The notes beneath the pieces are model-generated. The model was given only the letters and a program-made list of their open reading frames with translations. It had not been told where the DNA came from and searched no databases. Shown in pieces: positions 44,454 through 55,167 of a stretch of DNA of 64,000 nt. Source of the stretch: Cerrena zonata (lineage: Eukaryota > Basidiomycota > Agaricomycetes > Polyporales > Cerrenaceae); NCBI GenBank assembly GCA_038087015.1, contig JASBNA010000025.1, positions 186,001 through 250,000 of the forward strand, in the 5' to 3' direction. Made by a program: the position numbers and the translations under genes. How positions within the stretch are numbered: the stretch's first letter is position 1; each line of letters starts with the position of its first letter.

Positions 44454-45792
44454 ATGGCCATCGAACCTTACCACCTCTCCCTCAACAACCAAGGCCATCC
44501 CTCGAACGGCGGTGACGCGAACATGCCGGGCGGCAATGACGACGACGACGATCGATCCGACACCGATTCAGACATCACCGAAGTTGATGCTGCTGAAATC
44601 CCGTTCTATTTCACTGAGCGGGATGGCAGACTCTTTCATTCTCATGGTAGCTCTCCGTATCCTTTGCCCGTGGATGCTGCAGAGCAAAATGTAAGTACTT
44701 CTTCTAGTGCCGTAATACAGCGTCTCATCCGACGCTGAGCCTTCTGTGTCATTTCCAATTGCGTCACTGTTGTTCGGTTGTTCAGGAACTAACTGTTTGA
44801 CTTTGCAGAGGATCAATGGTCAACACGATCTCCTTCGTCAACGTATGGGAGGCATTTATGTTGACCGTGGACGCGTCATAGAAGCTTTGAGACCTTCGAT
44901 CTCTAGGGTCCGCAAGGTAGTGGATTTGGGAACGGGTACGGGGAAGTGGTATGTCTTCTTTTCCTCCTTACTCGACGCGTCCTCATATGAGTGAACTAGG
45001 GTGTTGGATATGGCGTTTGAGTTTCCCGACGTAATGATCCATGGAATTGACATAGGTAAGGTCGTATCATCAGACGATATTAAAGGTTTACTTACGGCAT
45101 TGCCTCACAGTCCCGATCGCGACTATGCACCCTCCAGACAATGTGTATTTTGAAATACACGATATCAATACTCGGCTCAGGTTCCATGACGCCAGTGTTG
45201 ATATCGTCCACGCGCGATCCGTTTCGATGGCTGTTCGTAAACTTTAAGCTCTTGCCGTTAGCGACTACCCAAACCGGTTCTGACTAATTTTCAACCTTCT
45301 CAGGTCCAGAGCTACCCGGCCCTCGTGAACGAAGTTGCACGAATCCTCCGTCCAGGAGGACTCTTCCTCGCATGCGAATGGGGACGATGTGCAGCTATGG
45401 AGAACAATTTGGATCCTCATCACCTCACGCCCTTTGCTTGTCGATTCTACCACGCTGTCGCAGAGACCTTGCATCGATCTCGAGGACTGGCTCCGGTTGC
45501 CAACTACTTGAAAGACTTTATCGAATCGTCAGGCCGCTTCGATAGGGTTGAATGTAAACGGATCATCATGCCTATTGGAACATGGCACCGTGATCCCTCG
45601 ATGCAACAACTTGGTGATCGGTTTCGACAGTCGCTAGAGGTCTATGTGAACTCAATGCAGCTCATGATGATTCAAGCCGGACGAGACCCAGTGGGTGTAC
45701 GTGAACTGGTGGACGGTTATGTAAAAGAGATGTACACCGTCCAAGGGATGATCTGCTACTTTTACACTGTCCAAGCCAATTGCTGCAATTGA
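44454..45792 (+). CDS. Class I SAM-dependent methyltransferase (LaeA/UmtA-like fungal type)
   Basis: Five exons (44454-44690, 44809-44948, 45000-45055, 45111-45232, 45304-45792) join in phase to 347 residues; the donor at 45233 is GTTCGT, also used in the HPC2 gene. An acidic Asp/Ser-rich lead (about 1-60) precedes the Rossmann fold: motif I VVDLGTGTGKW, acidic end of strand 2 in IHGIDI, a DASVDIVHARSV strand 4 and LRPGGLFLACEWG as motif III. The organisation is that of the methyltransferases abundant in Agaricomycetes that resemble LaeA, but substrates are mostly unknown and could be small molecules or proteins. The translation start is the first ATG of the frame. Confidence 0.82.
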
Positions 45793-46266
45793 CTTTATGC
45801 ACTCCTTGATTTGCCATTGGACCTTCGATTTAACAGTTGATTCAAAATGTGAAAGCCATCTATCTGCTTTGACTTCAATTCGTATCCTTCTTGTGTTATA
45901 TGCTTGTTCTACTCGAAAATATCTCAAAAACAACATTTGGTTTTGCTATGATCTGGTTCGATTTGACTTTGGTTTGACATTGACTCTTTTATGCTTGTTT
46001 CGTAGTATGCACGTACCCTTGTATGTTGGTGTCCAATAGGCGTCGACACATTATCTGATATGCAATATATGCCATGCCATGTAACAAAAATTGTATTGCC
46101 ATCAAAGCGCATTAAGAACCCGTTAAGCAAAGATTTGTAGTCTAGTAAGTAACCCGTTCTAGTCTTTCGGCCAAAGCCGGAAACACGGCGTACCGAACTG
46201 AGAGCGAGAGCCTGACTTCGTCACTGCAACCTTTGCTTTCTTCCCTATTTACACCATCCTTCCTCG
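45793..46266. other. intergenic, QCR2 promoter region
   Basis: Holds the 3' flank of the methyltransferase gene and, after about 46130, the promoter and leader of the complex III gene. No coding signal. Confidence 0.5.
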
Positions 46267-47762
46267 ATGTTCAGAACGTCGGCCGCACGCAGGGCGTCGC
46301 GTCTTGCACGAAGCTTTGCTACTGTTCTTGACACCGCCGGCGTAAAGGTCGCTGCGGTCGACAACGGCGAAGCTACCTCTGCTGTCACTTTCCTCGTGAA
46401 AGCAGGTAGCAGGTATCAAAACAAACCTGGTGTCGCCCATGCCCTCCAAAATTTTGCTTTCAAGGTGGGCTTTCAACCGACATCTAGCTGGGATAATTGT
46501 GGTTGAACAGGATGTTATTACAGAGCACAAGCAAACGCTCCGCACTCGGGACCATTCGTGAATCGGAACTGTACGGCGGTGTCCTCTCATCAAGCTTGTC
46601 TAGGGAGCATTTGGCAGTGACGGCCGAGTTCTTGCGTGGTGACGAGTGAGTACTAATTAAACACAACTCAAATGTCGTCCGCTTAACGTCCGCAGGCCGT
46701 TTTTCGTCGACGTACTCTCGTCGTTCTTCACCAATGCAAAGTTCACTCGTCATGAACTCCAAGAATACGTCGCTCCTGTCTGCGAAGCCGAATCTACTTC
46801 CTCTGCCTCAAACCCTGCTAGCCACGCCATCGAGCTCGCACACGCCCTTGCGTTCCGAAATGGTCTCGGCCTGCCTTTGTATGCCTCTGCCCACAGCCAC
46901 ATTAGCGTCGAGGATGTGAAGCAATTCGCCTCTTCCGTCTTCACCAAGGACAACGTTGCCGTCTTGGGCACTGGTATCAGCCAAGAGGCTCTCAGCAAAC
47001 TTGTTGAGCAAACTCTCAGCTCGCTCGGTACCTCCGGCTCCGTTTCCAGCAGTTCATCATCCTACTTTGGTGGCGAGACCCGTGTAGACTCGCACGAGGG
47101 CCCTCAAACCGTCTTCATCGGCTTTGGTCAAGCTGGCGCTTTCTCCCCAGAACTCGCCGTTCTCAACGCTCACCTCTCAACTGAACCCTCTGTGAAGTGG
47201 AGCAAGGGTACTTCGCCCCTCTCCGCCAATATCCCTGCAAACTCGTCTGTGCAAACCGTCCTCCTTCCTTACTCTGATGCCTCCCTCTTCGGATTGCTCG
47301 TCCAGGGTGCTACTACTGAGGACGTCAAGGCTGCCGGAAAGGCTGCTATTGCTGCTTTGAAGGAGGCTGGAAGCATCAAGGGTGAGGAGTTGCAGAAGGC
47401 CATTGCTAAGGCCAAGTTCACCGCTGCCAGTGCCGCTGAGGGAAGGACTGGAATCGTCTCTGCTTTGGGACCCAAGGTCTGCATCACATCACTTCTCGGT
47501 TTGGGAATTATTTACTGATATCTATTTCCAGGTTCTCTCCGGCTCTGCTTCAACACTTGAGAACACCCTCTCTGCCTTTGACAAAGTCCAAACCTCCGCG
47601 TTCTCCTCGGTATGTGTTCTACCTATAATTCCTCATGTTGTGGACACAGTTTGATTTTTTCCGCTCCTGCAGGCCACCGCTTCGCTTCTCAAGGCCAAGC
47701 CTACATATGTTGCCGTGGGTGATATCAAGACTCTTCCTTACGCTGACGAGCTCGGCCTTTGA
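46267..47762 (+). CDS. qcr2: Mitochondrial cytochrome bc1 complex core protein 2
   Basis: Five exons (46267-46464, 46524-46645, 46696-47476, 47532-47609, 47673-47762) give 422 residues. The first 20 residues are Arg/Ala/Ser-rich (MFRTSAARRASRLARSFA), a mitochondrial targeting peptide. The M16 peptidase-like fold follows, with VTFLVKAGSRYQNKPGVAHAL, ESELYGGVLSSSLSREHLAVTAEFLRGD, and the second half with FIGFGQAGAFSPELAVLNAHL and the C-terminal VAVGDIKTLPYADELGL typical of core 2. The HXXEH zinc site of active processing peptidases is absent, as expected for this subunit. It is a structural part of ubiquinol-cytochrome c reductase on the matrix side of the inner membrane. A plain single-copy housekeeping gene. 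Confidence 0.93.
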
Positions 47763-48105
47763 GAATCGTATAGATTACCTTAGTATTGAATAGTACTAAA
47801 TTTTCATTTGAGTCTGTTTGGTGTATGGTCGACCGGTCCCTCACGCGTTTCCGAGAATCACTTAGTCAAGACTCTTGCAAGCACGACGTACTGTGTTGAA
47901 AGGCATATCTATCTCTTCTCCAATTCAGGTTCTCATGCATGGCAGTAACTCTAATATTTGCCGCGTCTTTGGATAGTCGAAACTGGGAATAACAGTAATG
48001 TTATGAATGAAATTTGATAAAAGCCATACGGTGTGTGGCGTTACAATACAACAGTTAAAACCCAAAATAATAACATTATAGCAAAGAAAAACAAAAGAGT
48101 TCGTA
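47763..48105. other. intergenic between QCR2 and kinase G, tail to tail
   Basis: 3' flanks of two convergent genes. No feature recognised. Confidence 0.5.
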
Positions 48106-50908
48106 TCATGATATCAAGATCCCCTTGAACTTCTCGAAAGTGATCATACCGTCTGCCTTGTCGCTCGTACACCTGAAATTGTCCATGTTAAACTCCGCCA
48201 TCTCTCCGTCGTTTTCCCCTAAAGCCAATTCCACTTTTCCGTAACTACGTTCCAACGCTGCAGAAAACTCTGATACGTGCTGAAACATGACCTTATAAAG
48301 CGGCCAGATCCATTCCTGAAATAAAGGCAAATATCTCTTGTCAGAGTCTTTGAACAGAGCTTTGAACGCTCCATCGTGATTTTCCAGGAATGAGTACTTT
48401 GTCGTGTGCACCTGCTTGGTATTACCACTCTCCCAGCCGTGCAGATACGCGAAGTGAGCTTTTGGCTTCTCTGCAGTCGATGGACGAAATTGAGCACAGA
48501 AAAAGCAGAGAATATAGAAGAACGACTCTAGATCGTGTCGATATCGGTGTACGATTTTCGTAGTCGCCAGCAGATCCAAGGCCATGAAGGGTCCAGTTCC
48601 AGTCCTGTACCTAGGTCGTTGTTCGGTGCTCTCAGCGTCGTGGGTCTTCGTCTCATCTTTTGGCTCCGCCTCTTCGTCGGTCTTGGGTACTGTAGTTGAT
48701 ACATCTATTAGCTCTTCTGGTCGTGGGGCCTTGTCCACTCCATCGCGAAGAGCCGCAAGGTCCTCTTTGGACGAAGAAACGTCCCAGTCAGCGAGTATAC
48801 CGACCACGTTTCCATCATCGTCATAGTAGAACAGAAAGTTGCTCAAGCTCGGATCCCGGTGCAGAATCCCCGCAATCACGAACACCCAGTGATGTGCTAT
48901 AAGAATTAATGATCGTGAAACATTGGACTGCGAGTAGGATGACACATTACACACCTTCAAAAATATGCTTGTACACAGTCTTGAAATCATTCAAACTCCG
49001 AATATTCTCCAACGGCAGGTACTCTTTCATCACTAGCGTTCGCAGTAACCGAGGTTCGTATGGCTCAGACAGATCCATCAAAGCTCGAGGAAGCTTGACC
49101 TCCATCCCACTCACGTCTAACGAGCACTTCAGATCAACAATATTCTTCAAGCACTTCTTCGCATCTTTGTGCTCTCCAACCTTCTTGCGGATCACCCGGA
49201 TCATCGTAGCCTCACTCTTCCGATGTACAGATGGCCAAGACATCTTCGCAACCAACTTATCGTCCCCAAACAGCTTCCGCGCATGACCCTCAGCAGTGAT
49301 AGGAACGACAGTGGTTCCTCGTCCAATTGCACCATAGGCCACAACAAGCGGAGAACTGGGAGTCACCCTCAGACGGAACGAAAGAGACTTCTTGATGGCT
49401 GTACCTTTTCCACTGACAGCTCGCGGAAGCTCTAGTGTCGCCTTGTTGTGTGATTGGGCTGTGCCATCAGGGTATTTGACAAGAGGGATTACTCCAAGCT
49501 GGTGTCGGTTGGCGGAGTGGAGAGCGGCGATAACAAGTAGGAAAAGCTCCGGGTCGTGGAAGATATCGAAAGACTGGGAAGTTGCCATTCCCATCCGATC
49601 GACGTACCACAAGGACATACGAGTCTCTTGAATCAGAAAGCCAAATGCATAGGAACGGATTCCATGGGACAACAACTCGTTGATATATTTCGCCATTTGG
49701 AGCTCGGCGTCGGAGAAGTCGATCAATTGACGTTTACGGGGATCAGGGGGAGGTGAACTTGAGGTCTCCTCAGCCTGCTTGGTCTTCACAGCCGGGGCCT
49801 TCCTTTTCTTCGTGACATGGACAACTGGTTCTGGAGCAGCCTTCCGCTTTGCACCCGCTCTTGTGGTCATCCGATGACTCGGAGGTTTCTACGAGAGCCA
49901 TGAGTAAAATAACAGTAAATGACCGGAATAACGTACCGGAGATGGCTTAGGTGGCTTGGATAGTTTAGGTAGTTTAGGTGGTTTAGGTGGTTCACTCGCT
50001 TCCCTCTTGACAATAATTCGATGCAGTACTTTCTGTCTCTTCTTAAGCTAGACGATGATCTGTGTGACCAATACAAATACGAGGGAGGTTTCCACCTACC
50101 TGCCTGATCCTAGCCATGGTAATGGGTCTATTGCGAACAGCCCGATAATGATTTGTCCGAGTCTTCTTCATTTCTCCACATGCACCAAGAAATTCCCACC
50201 TGTGCTTGTTAGCCCGTATCGGTGCGCCGTATCCAAAGTCAGGCTTGTAGGACGCAAAGTCCCCTTGGACAACACGGTCATGCAAGAACATCAATTTCGC
50301 TGGAAAGCTTCGAGTATCCTTTGCTGTAGGCTGCAATTGTCGTACAAGATCCCAAACGATGTCCTGGAATGCATGACAACAAGCCCGTTCGCCTGCAAAA
50401 TCCTGTTGGTGTGGTGTGTCCAGCTTGTGGTACGTCCGACTAGAGTAGAACCTGCAACTATTCTCGTCCAACACATATCCATTAATGCGCTCAGGGATAT
50501 CGTCGGGGGTGAACCCCAGCGTATGCTGTATGAACTTGACGATATCGTAGTTCGCATCTGTTTTGTCCTGGAGGACCTGCATGAGTGCCATCTTTACTAA
50601 TGCATCATCGGCTCCCCTCATAGACAGCTCATTGAAACTGGCGGATAGGGGGGTTGGAGCTGAGAAGGTATTAGTTGTGCTATCTCGAGAATAAGAATCC
50701 GATAGCGATTACTACATACAAGAGTCGGCTGGCAGTCGTCCATCAGGGAGCTCGACTTCGTGGGCTGTGGCTCGCTGTAGAATTTCTTGTAAACCTCGGT
50801 AGGAGGATCGTGTATGGGATCCCGTCCCATATTCATTTCAACGGACATGTGGACGAGACGACTTGGGGGGAAAGGCAATCCGCCCCAGAAGCGAGGAAAG
50901 TATACCAT
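48106..50908 (-). pseudogene. FunK1-like kinase, type 1, copy G (one frameshift in exon 1)
   Basis: Same plan as A, C and E. Exon 1 starts at 50908 with MVYFPRFWGGLPFPPS. The C run at 50746-50748 has three bases where C has four, which shifts the end of exon 1 and would put exon 2 out of phase. Exon 2 (PD-(D/E)XK-like YKPDFGYG, CGEMKK), the KPPKLPKLSKPPKP linker, exon 4 (basic stretch, GRGTTVVPI, VAKMSW) and exon 5 (HRDPSLSN, ADWD, GTGPFMALDLL) are all open. The rest of the gene shows no decay, so either a very recent lesion or a homopolymer error. Divergent partner of intact copy H. Confidence 0.68.
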
Positions 50909-52256
50909 TATGTCCTAGCAGCAGCAACGATTTATGGCCTTCCTGGTAGTCCCTGGTAGTCAATGGATTGGCCCTCTCTTCCCTGCACGGAGTTGAATCT
51001 GGAGTGATTGTCACTTCAGTATTGGCCTGGTTGGAAGCAAAGAAGATTCGAACGACAGAGTATTGATCCGAGGTCTAGATTGGGAGAAAGTGTGCAGTGC
51101 ATTCGTCAATGACGGCATGCGGGCAGGTGAGACATGTTATTGTCGGTGTTCAACCTAGTAACTATCCCTTTTAGGAACAAGGTCATTTCGGGATATTCCG
51201 CTACACGCAATTCTTTGGGACATGACTTTTCCAAGGTTAGGGACGAAAATGGCCCTTCAATGACGAAAAACATATCATAGGGTAACGACGAAATACACGG
51301 AATCAATTCTACGGAACGGGAACGAATGCAAAATGTAAAAAGAAGTAGCTCAATCGTTAGTGACCGCGCTCAAATTTCCCAATCCTATTGATGTCGTGTC
51401 TAGATTCATGGTCTACATTCCGATCTTGCTGTGTTGAACCTTTTGAGTACGCGTATCTCCGAGTGGCTCTTAGTGCCAGTTTGCTCTCTGGTGGGTCACA
51501 TGGCAATACTGACCGCCTCATGCTATATCCAAAACCTTCCCTCGCTTTCTGCTCTACAATTCCTCTACTTCATCAAGACTACAGTGACAACTCCTCCTTG
51601 ATACTGGCATCGGATAATGGTGACCCAGAGTTGAAAGGAGAGAACAAGAGTTCCCTGACATACACATGTGTATTTGACTACATGTTTGAACGTTGAACGA
51701 CTGTCATCAAACTCGTCGTTCTATAGTCGGTAACAGAGACTAGTACATATTTGGCATCTTGAAGGAACTGGCGCAGGTGTACCTCGATGTCTAGTCTCCG
51801 TAGCTGACCAAATGCGGACCAAGGTGGGATGATAGTCGACCCCTGACCTTGGCATATAATCGATTTAAGATCACGCCGACCGGCATCCGAGTCCCTGCCT
51901 GTCCCTGCATGCACCAAGTTATGCCTAAAACGGTTACAAGCTTGAACTCGAACAATAACAATGGATGGTGGCAGCCTGTACTTTACCTCCGTCAAGTAAC
52001 CTTGTTGTTACCGGGAACCGTTGTGGAAAGAGAAAAATAAGCATCCCCATCATTCTCTATCAGCCCTTTCCCTCCACGACTTGCGATCTTTAGCTCTCGC
52101 GACGCTACTTACCGCACTACAGCTTGGACACACAGAAGACTTGTTTCTTCTAAAAGTGGGTTAGGCTACAGCAACAATCGCGAGACCTGTGAAGATTGAA
52201 CATACCCTTATCGGGACCCTTGCTACGACTAGCACGTAACAGCAGCCATAGACATA
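50909..52256. promoter_or_regulatory. shared divergent spacer between kinases G and H
   Basis: Near-identical in long blocks to the D/E spacer read in reverse, and related to the A/B spacer. Contains the GTAAC-N6-GTTAC repeat 246 bases before H and the CTAGTAACTATCCCTTTTAG block on the G side. Confidence 0.65.
51996..52011. promoter_or_regulatory. conserved inverted repeat GTAAC-N6-GTTAC upstream of kinase H
   Basis: GTAAC-CTTGTT-GTTAC, identical to the copy upstream of B and the reverse of the copy upstream of D. Confidence 0.4.
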
Positions 52257-54999
52257 ATGGTATTCCTTCCTCGATTCTGGGGAGGCCTCCCCTTTCCTCC
52301 GAGCTGCTTGCTTGAACTATCCAGAGATCTTAACATGGGCGAAGACCCTCTTATATCGCCTCCGACTGAAGTGTACAAGAGGTTCTACTCCGAACCAAGA
52401 TCAGAGCAAGCTACGTCCTGGGATGTACAACGCCTCTTTGATAGTGGTGAGTGGAATCAATTTCTCGGTAATGCATGTACATAGACGCATTAACCCTCTT
52501 GCTACAGAACCGACCTCTGTATCTTCAAAAGTTGATAAACTGGGTATGAGAGGCGCAGACGACTCACTTGTCAGGTTGGCGCTCTTAAAGGCACTACAGG
52601 TCAAAACCGACGTGAATTATGACGTTGTCGAATTCGTGCAACATATCCTCAAGTTCACGCCCGACGACATCCCTGACAGGGAAAACGGCTATACATTGCA
52701 CAAGGAAAGCTGCCAGTCCTTCTCCAATCAGACGTATCACAAACTAGACACTCCTCGTCAACAAATGTTGGCTGGGGAGAGAGCATGCTGCCACGCATTC
52801 CAGGAGATTGTCTGGGATCTCACTCGACAGTTAGACCCCGGTGCAAGAGACACCAGAAGCTTCCCGGCGAAATTGACGTTTATGCATGAGCAAATCATGC
52901 AGGGTGACTTTGCATCGTACAAGCCCGACTTTGTTTATGGTGTTCCTGCTCCGCTTAAAGGGACTAGATGGGAATTCATGGGAAGCTGTGGAGAGGTGAA
53001 GAAGACCCGGGCAAATGTTTTCCGACCGGGACGAAGTAACAATGTTACCATGGCCAAGATCAAGAAGGTATGTTTCCTCTATCAATATCCATTTGCTTCC
53101 ATAAATACGAGCTACTTTAGCTAAGAGAAGATTGGGCTAAACCGACGCCACAAAGCAAGAATACTAGCAAGGCAGCAACACCAGAGCCACCCAAGCCAAC
53201 GACGCCCTCGGTAATTAACCTTCACCCCCTTAAACTCTTGAATTATACTCATATTTTGTAGAAAATAACTACCAGGGCCGGGTCGAAGAGGAAGGCTGCT
53301 GCAGAAGTCGCCATTCGCATCACGAAGAAGGTCAAGATAGACAAAACACGAGCAGCATCCACGCTCCAGACACGCCCACTTGTCAAATTCACAGGACCCG
53401 AGATGCAGACTGCGAAGTACATCAATGAGCTTCTATCGCACGGAATACGAGCCTATGCCTTCGGCTTCCTCCTCCAAGAAACCCGGATGTCACTCTGGTA
53501 TGTCGATCGGATGGGGATGGCCACCTCCCAGTCGTTCGATATCTTCCTCAATCCGGAGCTGTTTGTCCTCGTTGTTGCCGCCCTTCACTTTGCTGACCGG
53601 GACAAACTCGGCACGATTCCACTTGTGAAGTACCCTGATGGTGCCTCGCGGTCGCATGATAAAGCAGTATTGGAGCTTCCGCGGGCCATTAGGAGCGACG
53701 GGACGCCTATTGACGAGCATCTCTCATTTCGTCTGAGGGTTTCTGCTGCTTCACCACTTATTGTGGCCTATGGTGCCGTAGGACGAGGAACTACTGTCAT
53801 TCCCATCACACCGAATGCTCGCGCACGTGAACTATTTGGCCAGGACAAGTTGGTCGCCAAGTTATGTTGGCCGTCTACCAATAGAAGGAGTGAGGCCGAG
53901 GTCATTAGGGTGATTCGAACGAAAATGAAGGAGAACAAGAAGGCGAAGGCGTATTTGAAGAACATTGTGGATCTGAAGTGTTCCTTGGACATGAGTGCAG
54001 TGGAAATAGGACTACCGAGGGCCTTCATGGATCTATCCGAACCCTATGAGCCTCGATTATTGCGGACTCTTATCATGGTCGAATACCTGCCACTTGAACA
54101 GATTCGCAGTCTGGATGATTTCAAGGTTGTTTTCGTCGACAATTTTGATGGTATGTTGTACTTGAAGCGAATATTTGTGTTGGCTGGTGACTTATCAAAT
54201 ATAAACAGCGCATCATTGGGTATTCGAAGTTGTTGGAATACTGCATCGTGATCCTACGATAAGCAACTTCATGTTCTACTACGATCAGAATGGGAAGGTA
54301 ATTGGGATACTGGCTGATTGGGATGTTGCTTCAACCACAGAGGATTTGGATACTGTACTTGACGACATAGAAAAGGAAGAGAACCTCAAGGACACGGTAA
54401 ATGTGTCAACGACTCCCCGAAAGGAAGATGAAGGGTCAAAGGTTGCACCTGACACAGCTCGTGAGGCAGAAGATTCCGAGACGGAAAGACGACCACGATA
54501 TAGGACAGGAACTTCGGCATTTATGGCTTTGGATCTCTTGCAAAACAACAAGATTACGCATCAGTATCGCCACGATATGGAGTCATTCTTCTACGTCCTA
54601 TGCTTCTTCTGCGCCCAGTTCAGGCCTGTTACCTCCGACAATCCCAAGCCTCATTTCGCGCACCTGAGTGATTGGGAGAGCGGTGAGTTGTCACGGATTT
54701 ACGAGAAAAAGAAAGGATTTCTATGGCACGGAGATACATTCTATGATTTCTTCAAGAACGCTGACAAAACTTATCGTCCGCTCATGGATCAGTGGATCAT
54801 TCCTCTTCATGATGACACGTTTGATAATGTCCTCGATTACTCATTGAAGCTTTCTAAATTGTGTGGAAGGCTCGCGTTCGCCCGCAGGCAGAATAACGAA
54901 TGGAAGCAACAGCAAGTTATGAAAGAGATCCAGAGAATCAGCGCCGAGGTGGACAGTGGTGTTACTTACGAGATGTTTAGAGACGTTTTGACAATGTAG
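52257..54999 (+). CDS. FunK1-like protein kinase, type 2, copy H (intact)
   Basis: Exons 52257-52446, 52508-53067, 53121-53210, 53262-54150 and 54209-54999 join in phase to 839 residues. The start reads MVFLPRFWGGLPFPPSCL. Exon 2 has GERACCHAFQEIVWDLTRQL and the PD-(D/E)XK-like pair YKPDFVYG and CGEVKK. A short Pro/Thr linker (PEPPKPTTPS) and a basic stretch (SKRKAA..TKKVK) lead into the kinase: GRGTTVIPI, VAKLCWPS, HRDPTISNFMFYY, ADWD, RTGTSAFMALDLL and YRHDMESFFYVL. The intron positions are identical to those of type 1, so the two types share an ancestor. It is the only intact type 2 copy in the window. Its 3' end meets the P450 gene tail to tail with a 168-base gap. Confidence 0.88.
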
Positions 55000-55167
55000 T
55001 TATTGTGGAATGTTTGTATCATTATTTATTCAGTACGAATATTTCTCAACATACCATAGGTTAAGAACGCAATAAGTCACGCTTGGCCTGGTATTCTTAT
55101 TGCTAAACGTTCGTAATATCGAGAGCGAGTACTACGACATCTCGAATTATCTCCAAGACAACAGTGA

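Noticed and set aside
51849..52040. Small frame in the type 2-proximal spacer (also at 31134-31325)
   Set aside because: The frame is not preserved in the A/B spacer or upstream of F although the DNA is, which points to leader or promoter sequence.
10851..54999. Kinase modules as a transposon
   Set aside because: No transposase, reverse transcriptase, terminal repeats or short target-site duplications were found at module edges; only the duplicated polymerase fragment by F hints at insertion.
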